Shown here piece after piece: positions 45,216 through 53,289 of a DNA stretch of 64,000 nucleotides; the stretch's first letter is position 1, and each line of letters begins with the position of its first letter. The DNA is taken from NCBI GenBank assembly GCA_965229685.1, contig OZ245920.1, positions 2,604,001 to 2,668,000 of the forward strand. Direction: 5' to 3'. The stretch comes from Pacificispira sp033344895. GTDB taxonomy: Bacteria; Pseudomonadota; Alphaproteobacteria; UBA8366; Aestuariispiraceae. The position numbers and the translations under genes are program-made. The notes beneath the pieces are model-generated. The model made no database searches and was not told the origin of the DNA. It saw only the letters and a program-made list of their open reading frames with translations.

Positions 45216-45328
45216 CGACACCCTTACCGAGGGACATTTCCGGCCGCCTTCCCTAGTAATGGGGGCGGAACGGATTTAAACTGTCTTTGCGAGCCGCCAC
45301 CAGAAGCGGTCGGATGGAAAGGTGCCGA

Positions 45329-46540
45329 ATGGACTACGATGCATTTTTCGGCGAGCGGCTGAACGCGCTCAAAGCGCGAGGCGACTACCGGATTTTCGCG
45401 GAACTGGAACGCCGTGCCGGCGACTTCCCCTCCGCCCTGCTGCATGAGGGCGACGCCGCCGATGATGTGACCGTCTGGTGCTCGAATGACTATCTGGGCA
45501 TGGGACAGAATCCGGACGTCATCGCCGAAATGGTGCGCGCCGTGCAGGCTCACGGCGCCGGCGCCGGCGGGACGCGCAACATCTCCGGTACCAACCGATT
45601 GCATGTAGACCTGGAACGGGAACTGGCCAGCCTGCATCATAAGGAATCGGCCCTGATCTTCACCTCCGGCTATGTCGCCAACATGACGGTCCTGTCGACG
45701 CTGGCACGCAACATTCCCGGCTGCATCGTCTATTCCGATGCGATGAACCACAATTCCATGATCGAAGGCATCCGGCATTCCCGGTCGGACAAGCGGATCT
45801 GGAAACACAACGACCCGGCGGATCTGGAACGACTGATCCGCCAGGATGATCCCGACGCCCCGAAGCTTGTCGCCTTCGAATCCGTCTATTCGATGGACGG
45901 GGATATCGCCCCGATCGCCGAGATCCTGGATATCTGCGAAAAGTACAATGCCATAAGTTACCTGGACGAGGTGCATGCCGTCGGCATGTACGGCGCGACC
46001 GGGGCCGGTGTCGCGGAACGGGACGGCGTCATGGACCGTGTCGACATCCTGCAGGGCACCCTGGCCAAGGCTTTCGGTGTGATCGGCGGATACATCGCCG
46101 CCTCCGCCAATCTGGTCGATTTCATCCGGTCCTTCGGCAACGGGTTCATCTTCACGACCGCCTTGCCGCCGGGAATCGCCGCCGCAGCCCGCAAAAGCAT
46201 CAGCATCGTGCGGAATGCGCCGGATATGCGCGAACGGCATCAGGAACGCGCGGCTGCCGTCAAGGCATCGCTGCGGGCGGCGGGTCTGCCCGTCATGCCG
46301 TCCGAGACGCATATCGTACCGGTGCTGGTCGGCGATCCCGTCGCCTGCCGCCGCGCCTCGGACCTCCTGATGGAGCGGCATCGCATCTATGTGCAGCCGA
46401 TCAATTATCCGACCGTCGACCGGGGAACGGAGCGCCTTCGGATAACGCCGACCCCGTTCCATGGAGACGACGCAATTCGCCGTCTCACGGATGCACTGGT
46501 CGACATCTGGGGCGTTCTGGACCTGAAACGGGCGGCCTGA
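45329..46540 (+). CDS. hemA: 5-aminolevulinate synthase
   Basis: 403 residues from the ATG at 45329 (MDYDAFFGERLNALKARGDYRIF). Makes 5-aminolevulinate from glycine and succinyl-CoA, the first step of haem synthesis by the C4 pathway that marks alphaproteobacteria. Seen: WCSNDYLGMGQ, the glycine-rich GAGAGGTRNISGTN, the PLP-ring Asp in YLDEVHAVGMYG and the PLP lysine in GTLAKAFGVIGGYIA. Full length. It follows the aminotransferase by 158 bases and is probably transcribed separately. Confidence 0.97.
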   Translation: MDYDAFFGERLNALKARGDYRIFAELERRAGDFPSALLHEGDAADDVTVWCSNDYLGMGQNPDVIAEMVRAVQAHGAGAGGTRNISGTNRLHVDLERELASLHHKESALIFTSGYVANMTVLSTLARNIPGCIVYSDAMNHNSMIEGIRHSRSDKRIWKHNDPADLERLIRQDDPDAPKLVAFESVYSMDGDIAPIAEILDICEKYNAISYLDEVHAVGMYGATGAGVAERDGVMDRVDILQGTLAKAFGVIGGYIAASANLVDFIRSFGNGFIFTTALPPGIAAAARKSISIVRNAPDMRERHQERAAAVKASLRAAGLPVMPSETHIVPVLVGDPVACRRASDLLMERHRIYVQPINYPTVDRGTERLRITPTPFHGDDAIRRLTDALVDIWGVLDLKRAA

Positions 46541-47004
46541 TTTTCTCCTGAATTTCGATGGTTTGAGCGAAAGATCATCGGATTTTCCGGCCTCCACATG
46601 TGAGGCTTTCCGGATGATGTCGGATTCGTGGCCAAGAGCGTCGCAATCACAAAAAAATCTGAAAAATTAGTTCTTTTCATTTTCGGGACGGTCGCGCTAC
46701 GCTTTGAGCAAGCAAGGAGTTGGCACGCGGAATTTTCGCCAAGCCGACCCATGCAACAGGGAATGCCCGGGCATTCGAATTTCGAACGGCCGGGACGAAA
46801 CCGCCTTTGCGTACAACAACTTGAATCGACCGCGATTGCGGGACCAACGATCTGGCGGGATCGGAATGATCTGGGGGCAGGTTTGAGCTCAGCCAAACCA
46901 ACCAAATTTTCAGAAACGCTGAACACGACCCTTGGGGTCGCAGGCCTGTCTGCACATCTGCTGCGGACGGGAAGGTCTATTGGGGCGAGGGGGTAAAACC
47001 GGCC
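46541..47004. other. 464-base intergenic region, hemA / polyamine transporter
   Basis: Less GC-rich than its surroundings, with A/T tracts near 46648-46690. An imperfect hairpin spans about 46577-46619 (CATCGGATTTTCCGGCCTC against GAGGCTTTCCGGATGATG, loop CACATGT), which may end the hemA transcript. The rest probably holds the long leader and promoter of the transporter operon. A 122-codon frame inside it (46628-46996) has no protein-like character and is not called. Confidence 0.5.
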
Positions 47005-48099
47005 ATGGAACGAGACGACTACATCGTTCGATTCGAGAACGTTCAGAAAAGCTACGACGGCGAAATTCTGGTCGTTAAGAACTTCAACATCGATATCGAA
47101 CGGGGTGAGTTCCTGACGATGCTCGGCCCGTCGGGGTCCGGCAAGACGACCTGCCTGATGATGCTGGCAGGCTTCGAACCGGCGACGCATGGCGAGATCT
47201 ATCTGAACGGTCAGCCGATCAACAATGTGCCGCCGCACAAGCGCGGCATCGGTATGGTGTTCCAGAACTATGCCCTGTTCCCGCACATGACGGTCGCGGA
47301 GAACCTCGCCTTCCCGCTGAAGGTCCGCGGGCTGTCGAAGGCGGATTGCGAAGCCAAGGTCACGCGCGCGCTGGAAATGGTGCGCCTGCCGCAGATGAGC
47401 GGGCGGCGCCCCGCGCAATTGTCCGGCGGCCAGCAGCAGCGCGTCGCGGTCGCGCGCGCCCTGGTCTTCGAACCGGATCTGGTCCTTATGGACGAACCGC
47501 TGGGCGCGCTGGACAAGAACCTGCGCGAAGAAATGCAGTTCGAAATCAAGCACATCCACGAAAACCTCGGGGTATCCGTCGTCTACGTGACACACGATCA
47601 GTCCGAAGCATTGACCATGTCGAACCGGATCGCCGTCTTCGATGACGGGATCGTGCAGCAATTGGCGGCCCCGGAAGTCCTGTACGAGAAGCCTGAAAAC
47701 GCCTTCGTTGCGTCCTTCATCGGCGAGAACAACCGCCTGATGGGGACGGTAACCGCAATCAATGGCGACAAGGCCCAGGTCAAGCTGGATGGCGGCGGTG
47801 AAACGGTCAACGCGCTGGCGATCAAGTGCGGTGGCGTCGGCGAGCGCACCCAGCTTTCCATCCGCCCGGAGCGGGTCGTCATCGGTCAGGACGATGTCGA
47901 CAACAAGCTGAGCGGAAAGGTCGTCGAACTGATCTATCTCGGTGATCACATCCGCTGCCGGATGGAAGTCGCCTCCAGCAAGGAATTCGTGGTCAAAGTA
48001 CCGAACAGCCATGCGCATGCCGCGCTGAAGGTCGGTGAAGTGACGCCGATCGGCTGGGTCACCGACGATTGTCGCGCGCTGGACGTGCTGGACGCATAA
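47005..48099 (+). CDS. Polyamine-type ABC transporter ATP-binding protein (PotA/PotG-like)
   Basis: 364 residues. Walker A GPSGSGKTTC, Q-loop VFQNYALFPHMTV, ABC signature LSGGQQQR, Walker B LVLMDEPLGALDKNLR and the switch histidine in VYVTHDQSEAL. The C-terminal TOBE-type domain (about 250-364) has SIRPERVVIG. Energises uptake through the two permeases encoded downstream. First gene of a four-gene transporter operon; a 10-bp perfect hairpin separates it from the binding-protein gene. Confidence 0.93.
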   Translation: MERDDYIVRFENVQKSYDGEILVVKNFNIDIERGEFLTMLGPSGSGKTTCLMMLAGFEPATHGEIYLNGQPINNVPPHKRGIGMVFQNYALFPHMTVAENLAFPLKVRGLSKADCEAKVTRALEMVRLPQMSGRRPAQLSGGQQQRVAVARALVFEPDLVLMDEPLGALDKNLREEMQFEIKHIHENLGVSVVYVTHDQSEALTMSNRIAVFDDGIVQQLAAPEVLYEKPENAFVASFIGENNRLMGTVTAINGDKAQVKLDGGGETVNALAIKCGGVGERTQLSIRPERVVIGQDDVDNKLSGKVVELIYLGDHIRCRMEVASSKEFVVKVPNSHAHAALKVGEVTPIGWVTDDCRALDVLDA

Positions 48100-48111
48100 A
48101 CCGTAGAGTTT

Positions 48112-48141
48112 TCGGAACCGTTTTGCCCGAGACGGTTCCGA
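48112..48141. repeat. Perfect 10-bp inverted repeat between ATPase and binding-protein genes
   Basis: TCGGAACCGT (48112-48121) and ACGGTTCCGA (48132-48141) with a 10-base loop. No U-run follows. It may adjust the ratio of ATPase to binding protein by protecting or attenuating the mRNA, or be an operator. Confidence 0.55.
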
Positions 48142-48187
48142 ACCTGAGCTTCGGGCGTTTTGAAACAGGGAAATCAGGGAGTACGTC

Positions 48188-49291
48188 ATGAAATCCATGC
48201 ATACCCTTGCCACCGCAGCCGCTGCCACGATGCTCGTGGCGACCGCGGCGCAGGCAGACGAGATGACGATCGTCTCCTGGGGCGGCGCATATTCTGCCTC
48301 GCAGCAGAAAGCCTACCATGATCCGTATATGGCAAAGAATCCGGACGTCACCATCGTCAACGACGAAAGCTCCGCCGAGGCCGTAGCCAAGCTGCGCGCC
48401 ATGGACGAAGCCGGCAACGTGACCTGGGACGTCGTGGACGTCGTCGCATCCGACGCCATCCGTCTTTGCGACGAAGGCCTGGCCATGGAGATCAACCCGG
48501 ATGAGCATCTGGCGCCCGCGCCGGATGGAACGCCGGCCTCCGAAGACTTCGGCGACCTGCTGGTCTCCGAGTGCTTCATCCCGCAGATCGTCTACTCCAC
48601 CACGTTCGGCTATCGCACCGATGTCGAAGCGTGGGGCGGCAAGACGCCGGACGACGTCTGCGACATCTTCGACACCGCGACCTTCCCGGGCAAGCGCAGC
48701 CTGGAAAAGCGTCCGATCAACAACGTCGAATGGGCTCTGCTCTGCGACGGTGTTGCGCCGGAAGACGTTTATGAAGTTCTCGGCACGGACGAAGGCGTCG
48801 CCCAGGCGCTGGCCAAGCTGGACACGATCCGCGACGACATCATCTGGTGGTCGGCCGGTGCGGAAACCCCGCAGCGCCTCGCCGATGGTGAAGCCGTGAT
48901 CGGTTCCACCTACAACGGCCGTCTGTTCTCCGTCATCGAAGAGCAGAAGCAGCCGGTGGCCATGCTGTGGGACTGGCAGGTGTTCGACCTCGACGGCTGG
49001 ATCATCCCGGCCGGCCTGAGCGACGAGCGCAAGGCCCGCGCGCTGGACTACATCTACTTCGCCACGGACACGCAGCGTCTGGCGGATCAGGCCAAGTACA
49101 TCTCGTACGGTCCGGCCCGTAAGTCCTCGGCTCCGCTGGTCGGCAAGCACGCCGATCTGGGCATCGACATGGCGCCGCACATGCCGACGGACCCGAACAA
49201 CGCGAAGACCACCCTGCTCTATAACTACGAGTTCTGGGCGGATAACCGTGACGACATCGACGCCAAATTCCAGGCGTGGCTGGTTCAGTAA
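48188..49291 (+). CDS. Polyamine-type ABC transporter periplasmic binding protein (PotD/PotF-like)
   Basis: 367 residues. Signal peptide MKSMHTLATAAAATMLVATAAQA, then the mature protein begins DEMTIVSWGGAYSASQQKAYH. Contains VVDVVASDAIRLCDEGL, IVYSTTFGYRTDVEAW and VIGSTYNGRLFSVIEEQ, like the extracellular solute-binding family 1 members for spermidine/putrescine. Four cysteines (for example LCDEG, SECF, DVCDIF, LLCDG) could form disulfides. Good ribosome site GGGAG. Ligand probably a polyamine or related cation; not provable from sequence alone. Confidence 0.9.
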   Translation: MKSMHTLATAAAATMLVATAAQADEMTIVSWGGAYSASQQKAYHDPYMAKNPDVTIVNDESSAEAVAKLRAMDEAGNVTWDVVDVVASDAIRLCDEGLAMEINPDEHLAPAPDGTPASEDFGDLLVSECFIPQIVYSTTFGYRTDVEAWGGKTPDDVCDIFDTATFPGKRSLEKRPINNVEWALLCDGVAPEDVYEVLGTDEGVAQALAKLDTIRDDIIWWSAGAETPQRLADGEAVIGSTYNGRLFSVIEEQKQPVAMLWDWQVFDLDGWIIPAGLSDERKARALDYIYFATDTQRLADQAKYISYGPARKSSAPLVGKHADLGIDMAPHMPTDPNNAKTTLLYNYEFWADNRDDIDAKFQAWLVQ

Positions 49292-49308
49292 GAACCGATG
49301 TCTTTCTT

Positions 49309-49335
49309 CCGGGGGCGGGCACGCCCGTCCCCGGG
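49309..49335 (+). terminator. Partial terminator / stabilising hairpin after the binding-protein gene
   Basis: GC-rich stem CCGGGGGCGGGC / GCCCGTCCCCGG followed by GTTTTGTT, 17 bases past the stop. Such hairpins after binding-protein genes usually reduce read-through to the permeases, giving an excess of binding protein. Confidence 0.7.
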
Positions 49336-49406
49336 TTTTGTTCCTTTGATTTACAGATTTTGTCGAGCGTACGGGTAGCGGTCAGCGCGAGGGGGATGAC
49401 AAAGCG

Positions 49407-50678
49407 ATGAGCACGACGACCGAGAATGACAGCGGACCGATGCTGGCCGCGGACGGCACACCTCTGAAGGTGAGTCTCGCACGCGCCCTGCGCCGCCAGA
49501 AAATCCGCGCCTTTCTGCTGATCCTGCCGCTCCTGGCCTTTATCCTGATCAGCTTCATAGCGCCGATCGGCGACATGTTGCTGCGATCCGTGGAAAACAG
49601 CATCGTGCCGGACACCATGCCGCGTACGGTGGTGGCCCTGGAGAGCTGGGACGAGACCAGCGGCGAAGCGCCGGGCGAGGAAGTCTTCGCAGCTTTCTAC
49701 GAAGACATGAAAATCGCCACGGCGGAGAAGAACCACACCAAGCTGGGTTCCCGCCTGAATTATGATACCGCCGGCATCGCCAGCCTGTTCCGCAAGCTGC
49801 GCAAGCCGATGCGTACCGTCGACGAATCCATGCCCATCAAGCCGCAGTTCATCGAAGCGGAGGAAGAATGGGGGGATCCGGAAGTCTGGCAGACGATCAA
49901 GCGGCTGTCCGGCCACTATACGTCCAGCTACTTCCTGTCCGCCGTCGACATGGAAACCGGCCCCGACGGCATCCAGATGAAGGATGATTTCGAACGGATC
50001 TATCTGACCCTGTTGTGGCGGACCCTCGTTCTGTCCGTGGTCATCACGTTGTCCTGCATCCTGCTCGGCTATCCGGTCGCCTTCCTGCTGGCCAACCTGC
50101 CGCTGCGCACGTCGAACATCCTGATGATCCTGGTCCTGCTGCCGTTCTGGACCTCGCTGCTGGTCCGGACCTCATCCTGGATCGTGCTGCTGCAGCAGGA
50201 GGGCGTCATCAACGACACCCTTGTCACGCTGGGCATTCTCGACGATCAGGGCCGTCTGGAACTGATGTACAACCAGATCGGTACCATCGTGGCGATGACC
50301 CACATTCTGCTGCCCTTCATGATCCTGCCGCTCTATTCGGTGATGAAGACGGTGTCGCCATCCTATGTCCGGGCCGCGAAGTCGCTGGGGGCGAATGACT
50401 GGACCGCCTTCTGGAAGGTCTACTTCCCGAATACCGTCCCCGGGATCGGCGCCGGCGCCGTCCTGGTCTTCATTCTGGCCATCGGCTACTACATCACGCC
50501 CGAACTGGTCGGTGGAACGTCCGGGATCTTCATCTCGAACAGGATCGCCTATCACATCTCCTCGTCCCTGAACTGGGGGCTGGCGGCCGCACTCGGCGTG
50601 ATGCTGCTGGGGCTGATCCTTATCTTCTACTGGCTCTACGACCGGATCGTGGGCATCGACAACGTGAAACTGGGGTAA
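49407..50678 (+). CDS. Polyamine-type ABC transporter permease (PotB-like) with large periplasmic insert
   Basis: 423 residues, against about 275-300 for PotB. Helix 1 is at about 35-57. A hydrophilic insert of some 140 residues (about 58-200) follows before helix 2 (about 203-228), and four more helices complete the permease core. The ATPase-coupling EAA loop is YVRAAKSLGANDWTAFWKVYFPNTVPG. The rest matches PotB (LLPFWTSLLVRTSSWIVLLQQEGVIN). The insert is charged, without repeats or known motifs, and would face the binding protein. Confidence 0.9.
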   Translation: MSTTTENDSGPMLAADGTPLKVSLARALRRQKIRAFLLILPLLAFILISFIAPIGDMLLRSVENSIVPDTMPRTVVALESWDETSGEAPGEEVFAAFYEDMKIATAEKNHTKLGSRLNYDTAGIASLFRKLRKPMRTVDESMPIKPQFIEAEEEWGDPEVWQTIKRLSGHYTSSYFLSAVDMETGPDGIQMKDDFERIYLTLLWRTLVLSVVITLSCILLGYPVAFLLANLPLRTSNILMILVLLPFWTSLLVRTSSWIVLLQQEGVINDTLVTLGILDDQGRLELMYNQIGTIVAMTHILLPFMILPLYSVMKTVSPSYVRAAKSLGANDWTAFWKVYFPNTVPGIGAGAVLVFILAIGYYITPELVGGTSGIFISNRIAYHISSSLNWGLAAALGVMLLGLILIFYWLYDRIVGIDNVKLG

Positions 50679-50683
50679 GAACG

Positions 50684-51538
50684 ATGTCCGCACTGCCTCC
50701 TTATGCATCCAATCTGCAGATCGCCTGGTACTACGGGTTCCGTTTCATCTGCGCGATGATCTTCCTGTTCCTGATTATTCCGATCCTGGTGATCATCCCG
50801 CTCAGCTTCAACGCCAGCGACTTCTTCACCTTTACCAAGGAAATGCTGGCCCTGGACCCGGAAGGCTATTCGCTGAAGCACTACCGGGATTTCTTCACCA
50901 ATCCGGACTGGCAGCAGGCGCTGCGGAACTCGGTCTCCATCGCGCCGATGGCGACCCTGCTCTCCACCGGTCTGGGGACGCTGGCCGCGATCGGACTGTC
51001 GCAGAGCCATGTGCCCTTCCGCGGAACCATCATGGCGATCCTGATTTCGCCGATGATCGTGCCGCTGATCATATCGGCGGCGGGAATGTACTTCTTCTAT
51101 TCCCGCATCGGCATGCAGGGCACCTATTGGGGGGTCGTCCTGGCCCATGCGGCGCTGGGAACGCCCTTCGTCATCATCACGGTGACTGCCACCCTGGTCG
51201 GCTTCGACAAGAGCCTGGTGCGCGCGGCGGCGAGCATGGGTGCAAACCCGGTGACCACCTTCTTCAAGGTACAGATGCCGCTGATCATGCCGGGCGTGAT
51301 CTCCGGCGGGCTGTTCGCCTTCATCACCTCCTTCGACGAGGTCGTGGTCGTGCTCTTCGTCGGCTCCGCATCGCAGAAGACTCTGCCCTGGCAGATGTTC
51401 ACCGGCCTGCGGGAGCAGATTTCACCGACCATTCTTGCGGTCGCGACGGTTCTGGTCACGATATCCATCATACTGCTGACCACGCTGGAACTGCTGCGCC
51501 GGCGCGCAGAGCGTCTGCGTGGTCTGTCCCCGGGCTGA
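50684..51538 (+). CDS. Polyamine-type ABC transporter permease (PotC-like)
   Basis: 284 residues, six helices. The opening stretch IFLFLIIPILVIIPLSFNASDFFTF and the EAA loop LVRAAASMGANPVTTFFKVQMPLIMPGVISGG fit the PotC group, as does SFDEVVVVLFVGSASQKTLPWQMF. Starts 5 bases after the previous permease stop. Last gene of the transporter operon, followed by a strong terminator. Confidence 0.93.
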   Translation: MSALPPYASNLQIAWYYGFRFICAMIFLFLIIPILVIIPLSFNASDFFTFTKEMLALDPEGYSLKHYRDFFTNPDWQQALRNSVSIAPMATLLSTGLGTLAAIGLSQSHVPFRGTIMAILISPMIVPLIISAAGMYFFYSRIGMQGTYWGVVLAHAALGTPFVIITVTATLVGFDKSLVRAAASMGANPVTTFFKVQMPLIMPGVISGGLFAFITSFDEVVVVLFVGSASQKTLPWQMFTGLREQISPTILAVATVLVTISIILLTTLELLRRRAERLRGLSPG

Positions 51539-51566
51539 CCGAGGTCGGAAAACACCGACCTGAAAC

Positions 51567-51599
51567 AGGCCCGGACCCAGTTCGGGCCTTTTTTTTTTT
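51567..51599 (+). terminator. Strong Rho-independent terminator of the polyamine transporter operon
   Basis: Stem AGGCCCG / CGGGCCT followed by eleven T in a row (51589-51599 region). A second small hairpin (AGGTCGG/CCGACCT, 51542-51562) precedes it. Confidence 0.93.
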
Positions 51600-51701
51600 G
51601 CGAAGGGGCCACATGACCCGGCAATTGGAGTATGGATTTAGGCGTGCAAACACCCTATCTCTACTGCGAACCGTTCGCATGTCTTGAACCGGGAAACCCG
51701 A

Positions 51702-52247
51702 ATGTTTCACGATAGAAGTCTGGTACCGGGGGAAGCCGTTCGCCTGTTGGCGCTCGGTGCCCTGATGGAGCAGGACCGCCGATACGGTGAACTGGCGACG
51801 GAAATCCGTTTCTTCACACAGCGGATCGTCGGGCCCAGTCTGGATCTCCTGGGATCTTCGCTGGAGCTGCTTCGGATCGAAGGGCTGGCGGACGCCATTG
51901 AGGAGCCGGCGGAAGACGAGAAGACCCTGTTGCGCATCACGGCTCACGGCCGGGCCATGTTCCATGAACTGATGAGCGCCCAGCTGCGCGCACCGATCAA
52001 CGATGTCGGTCGGCTCGTCCTCCTCCTGAAACTTCGCTTCCTGAAGCTGCTGCCGCCGGACTCTCAGGAGGATCAGCTCGATCTGCTATGCGATATCGTC
52101 CGGACGGAACGGGCGCGCGCGGCGGATCTGGCCAAGGAGTACGATCATTCTGCGGTGGCGGATTGGGTCCGATTCGACGTCGAACTGTCCAATAGACGTC
52201 TGGAATGGCTGGAATCGGCGTTGGAGGAACTGGGCGCGACGGTCTAG
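51702..52247 (+). CDS. PadR-like winged-helix transcriptional regulator
   Basis: 181 residues from the ATG at 51702 (an upstream TTG at 51684 is in frame). The N-terminal part (about 10-90) fits a PadR winged helix: AVRLLALGALMEQDRRYGELATEIRFF, SLELLRIEGLADAIEE and LLRITAHGRAMFHELM. A helical C-terminal dimerisation domain (LLLKLRFLKLLPPD, then RLEWLESALEEL) follows. Assignment rests on layout, not on a strict motif. It lies just beyond the transporter terminator and might regulate it or itself. Confidence 0.72.
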   Translation: MFHDRSLVPGEAVRLLALGALMEQDRRYGELATEIRFFTQRIVGPSLDLLGSSLELLRIEGLADAIEEPAEDEKTLLRITAHGRAMFHELMSAQLRAPINDVGRLVLLLKLRFLKLLPPDSQEDQLDLLCDIVRTERARAADLAKEYDHSAVADWVRFDVELSNRRLEWLESALEELGATV

Positions 52248-52285
52248 CACCTGTCTGTTTTAGCGCCCTGGTCCGGAGCCCTCGG

Positions 52286-52666
52286 TCAGTTCGCCTGCAC
52301 GTCCTGATAATGCCGTGCGATGGTTTCAGCGAATAACGGCACGTTGATCGGCTTCGACATGTAGTCGTCGCATCCCGCCTCGAGAAACCTCTCTTCGTCC
52401 CCTGCCATGGCGAAGGCCGTCACGGCGATAATCGGAATTTCCATCAGGTCAGGATCGGCCTTGATCGCGCGGGTGCATTCCTCACCGGACATCCCCGGCA
52501 ACTGGATGTCCATCACAATGGCTCCGGGCCTTACGGATTTCAGAAGTTCCAACGCCGTTTCCGCATCCCCGGCCTGATAGACGACATAACCGAGCGCACT
52601 GAGCAGATCGGTGAACAACCGCATATTCACTTCATTGTCTTCAACGATAAGGATCGGTGGGCGCAT
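52286..52666 (-). CDS. DivK-like single-domain response regulator
   Basis: 126 residues from the ATG at 52664-52666. Reads ILIVEDNEVNMRLFTDLLSALGY, Asp53 in IVMDIQLPGMSG, then IIAVTAFAMAGDEERFLEAGCDDYMSKPINV. Length and motifs match DivK, the essential receiver that controls asymmetric division in Caulobacter through DivJ/PleC and DivL. The kinases are not in this window, so DivK function is inferred. No clear ribosome site. Confidence 0.85.
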   Translation of the reverse strand: MRPPILIVEDNEVNMRLFTDLLSALGYVVYQAGDAETALELLKSVRPGAIVMDIQLPGMSGEECTRAIKADPDLMEIPIIAVTAFAMAGDEERFLEAGCDDYMSKPINVPLFAETIARHYQDVQAN

Positions 52667-52770
52667 AAGCAGCTTGTTTCGTGTTGATTCTGAGCTTTGC
52701 CGACCACCCGCTCGGCGATCGATTGCCACTGTCTCAAATTATTCTTAATGAAACACAAACAAATTGCGCT

Positions 52771-53286
52771 TCAGCCTTTTGCCGCCAATGCAGCAATTTC
52801 GTCACCCTCAATCCGATAGCTGAGACGGTTCAGGCGAAAGCTATCCGGCGCCATCATCTCGTAGAATGTCCTGGCATCCAGGTCCAGCCGTGCGGCGTGC
52901 CAGTCGATCCGGCGGATGCCGTCCCGACGACATTCCTGCGCCAGCGCTATCATCAGCGCCTTGCCCAAACCCTGCCCGCGGGCACGTTCGGTGACATAGA
53001 TGTCGCGCAGAAATATGCCGTTGCCGGCAAAGGCCGCCTCGTAAACCGTTGAATACATGGCAAATCCAGCAGGCCGGCCGTCGCTATCCTCCACAATGAG
53101 GCAGCGATAGGCCCCGCTACCGGCAGGACCGTCCCGTTCCAGCGCCTCCGCAAAGGCATCGCCCTCGAGCGGAACCGCGCTGCCGTGGTATTCAAGCATT
53201 TCCCGAACCAGATCGGCGATCTTTGCCATATCGCCCGGGCCTGCGGGGTATACGCGCCTATCCGTCAAAGCCTGCGCTTCCCCCAC
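52771..53286 (-). CDS. GNAT-family N-acetyltransferase
   Basis: 171 residues from a GTG at 53284-53286; an ATG at 53227-53229 would drop the first 19 residues. GNAT fold: strand IVEDSDGRPAGFAMY, then IFLRDIYVTERARGQGLGKALMIALA, which holds the acetyl-CoA pyrophosphate loop (R-x-x-G-x-G), then RIDWHAARLDLDARTFYE. It resembles diamine or amino-acid acetyltransferases (the LRDIYV and RID(W) segments). Starts 3 bases after the S41 protease stop, so probably cotranscribed. Confidence 0.88.
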   Translation of the reverse strand: MGEAQALTDRRVYPAGPGDMAKIADLVREMLEYHGSAVPLEGDAFAEALERDGPAGSGAYRCLIVEDSDGRPAGFAMYSTVYEAAFAGNGIFLRDIYVTERARGQGLGKALMIALAQECRRDGIRRIDWHAARLDLDARTFYEMMAPDSFRLNRLSYRIEGDEIAALAAKG

Positions 53287-53289
53287 GCC

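Noticed and set aside
46715..46745. Possible sigma-54 promoter (GTTGGCACGCGGAATTTTC)
   Set aside because: The -24 TGGCAC element is good but the -12 GC is missing at the required spacing.
46628..46996. A 122-codon frame in the hemA / transporter gap
   Set aside because: Starts at GTG without a ribosome site, has mixed composition unlike the surrounding genes and no recognisable motif. Better seen as leader or promoter DNA.
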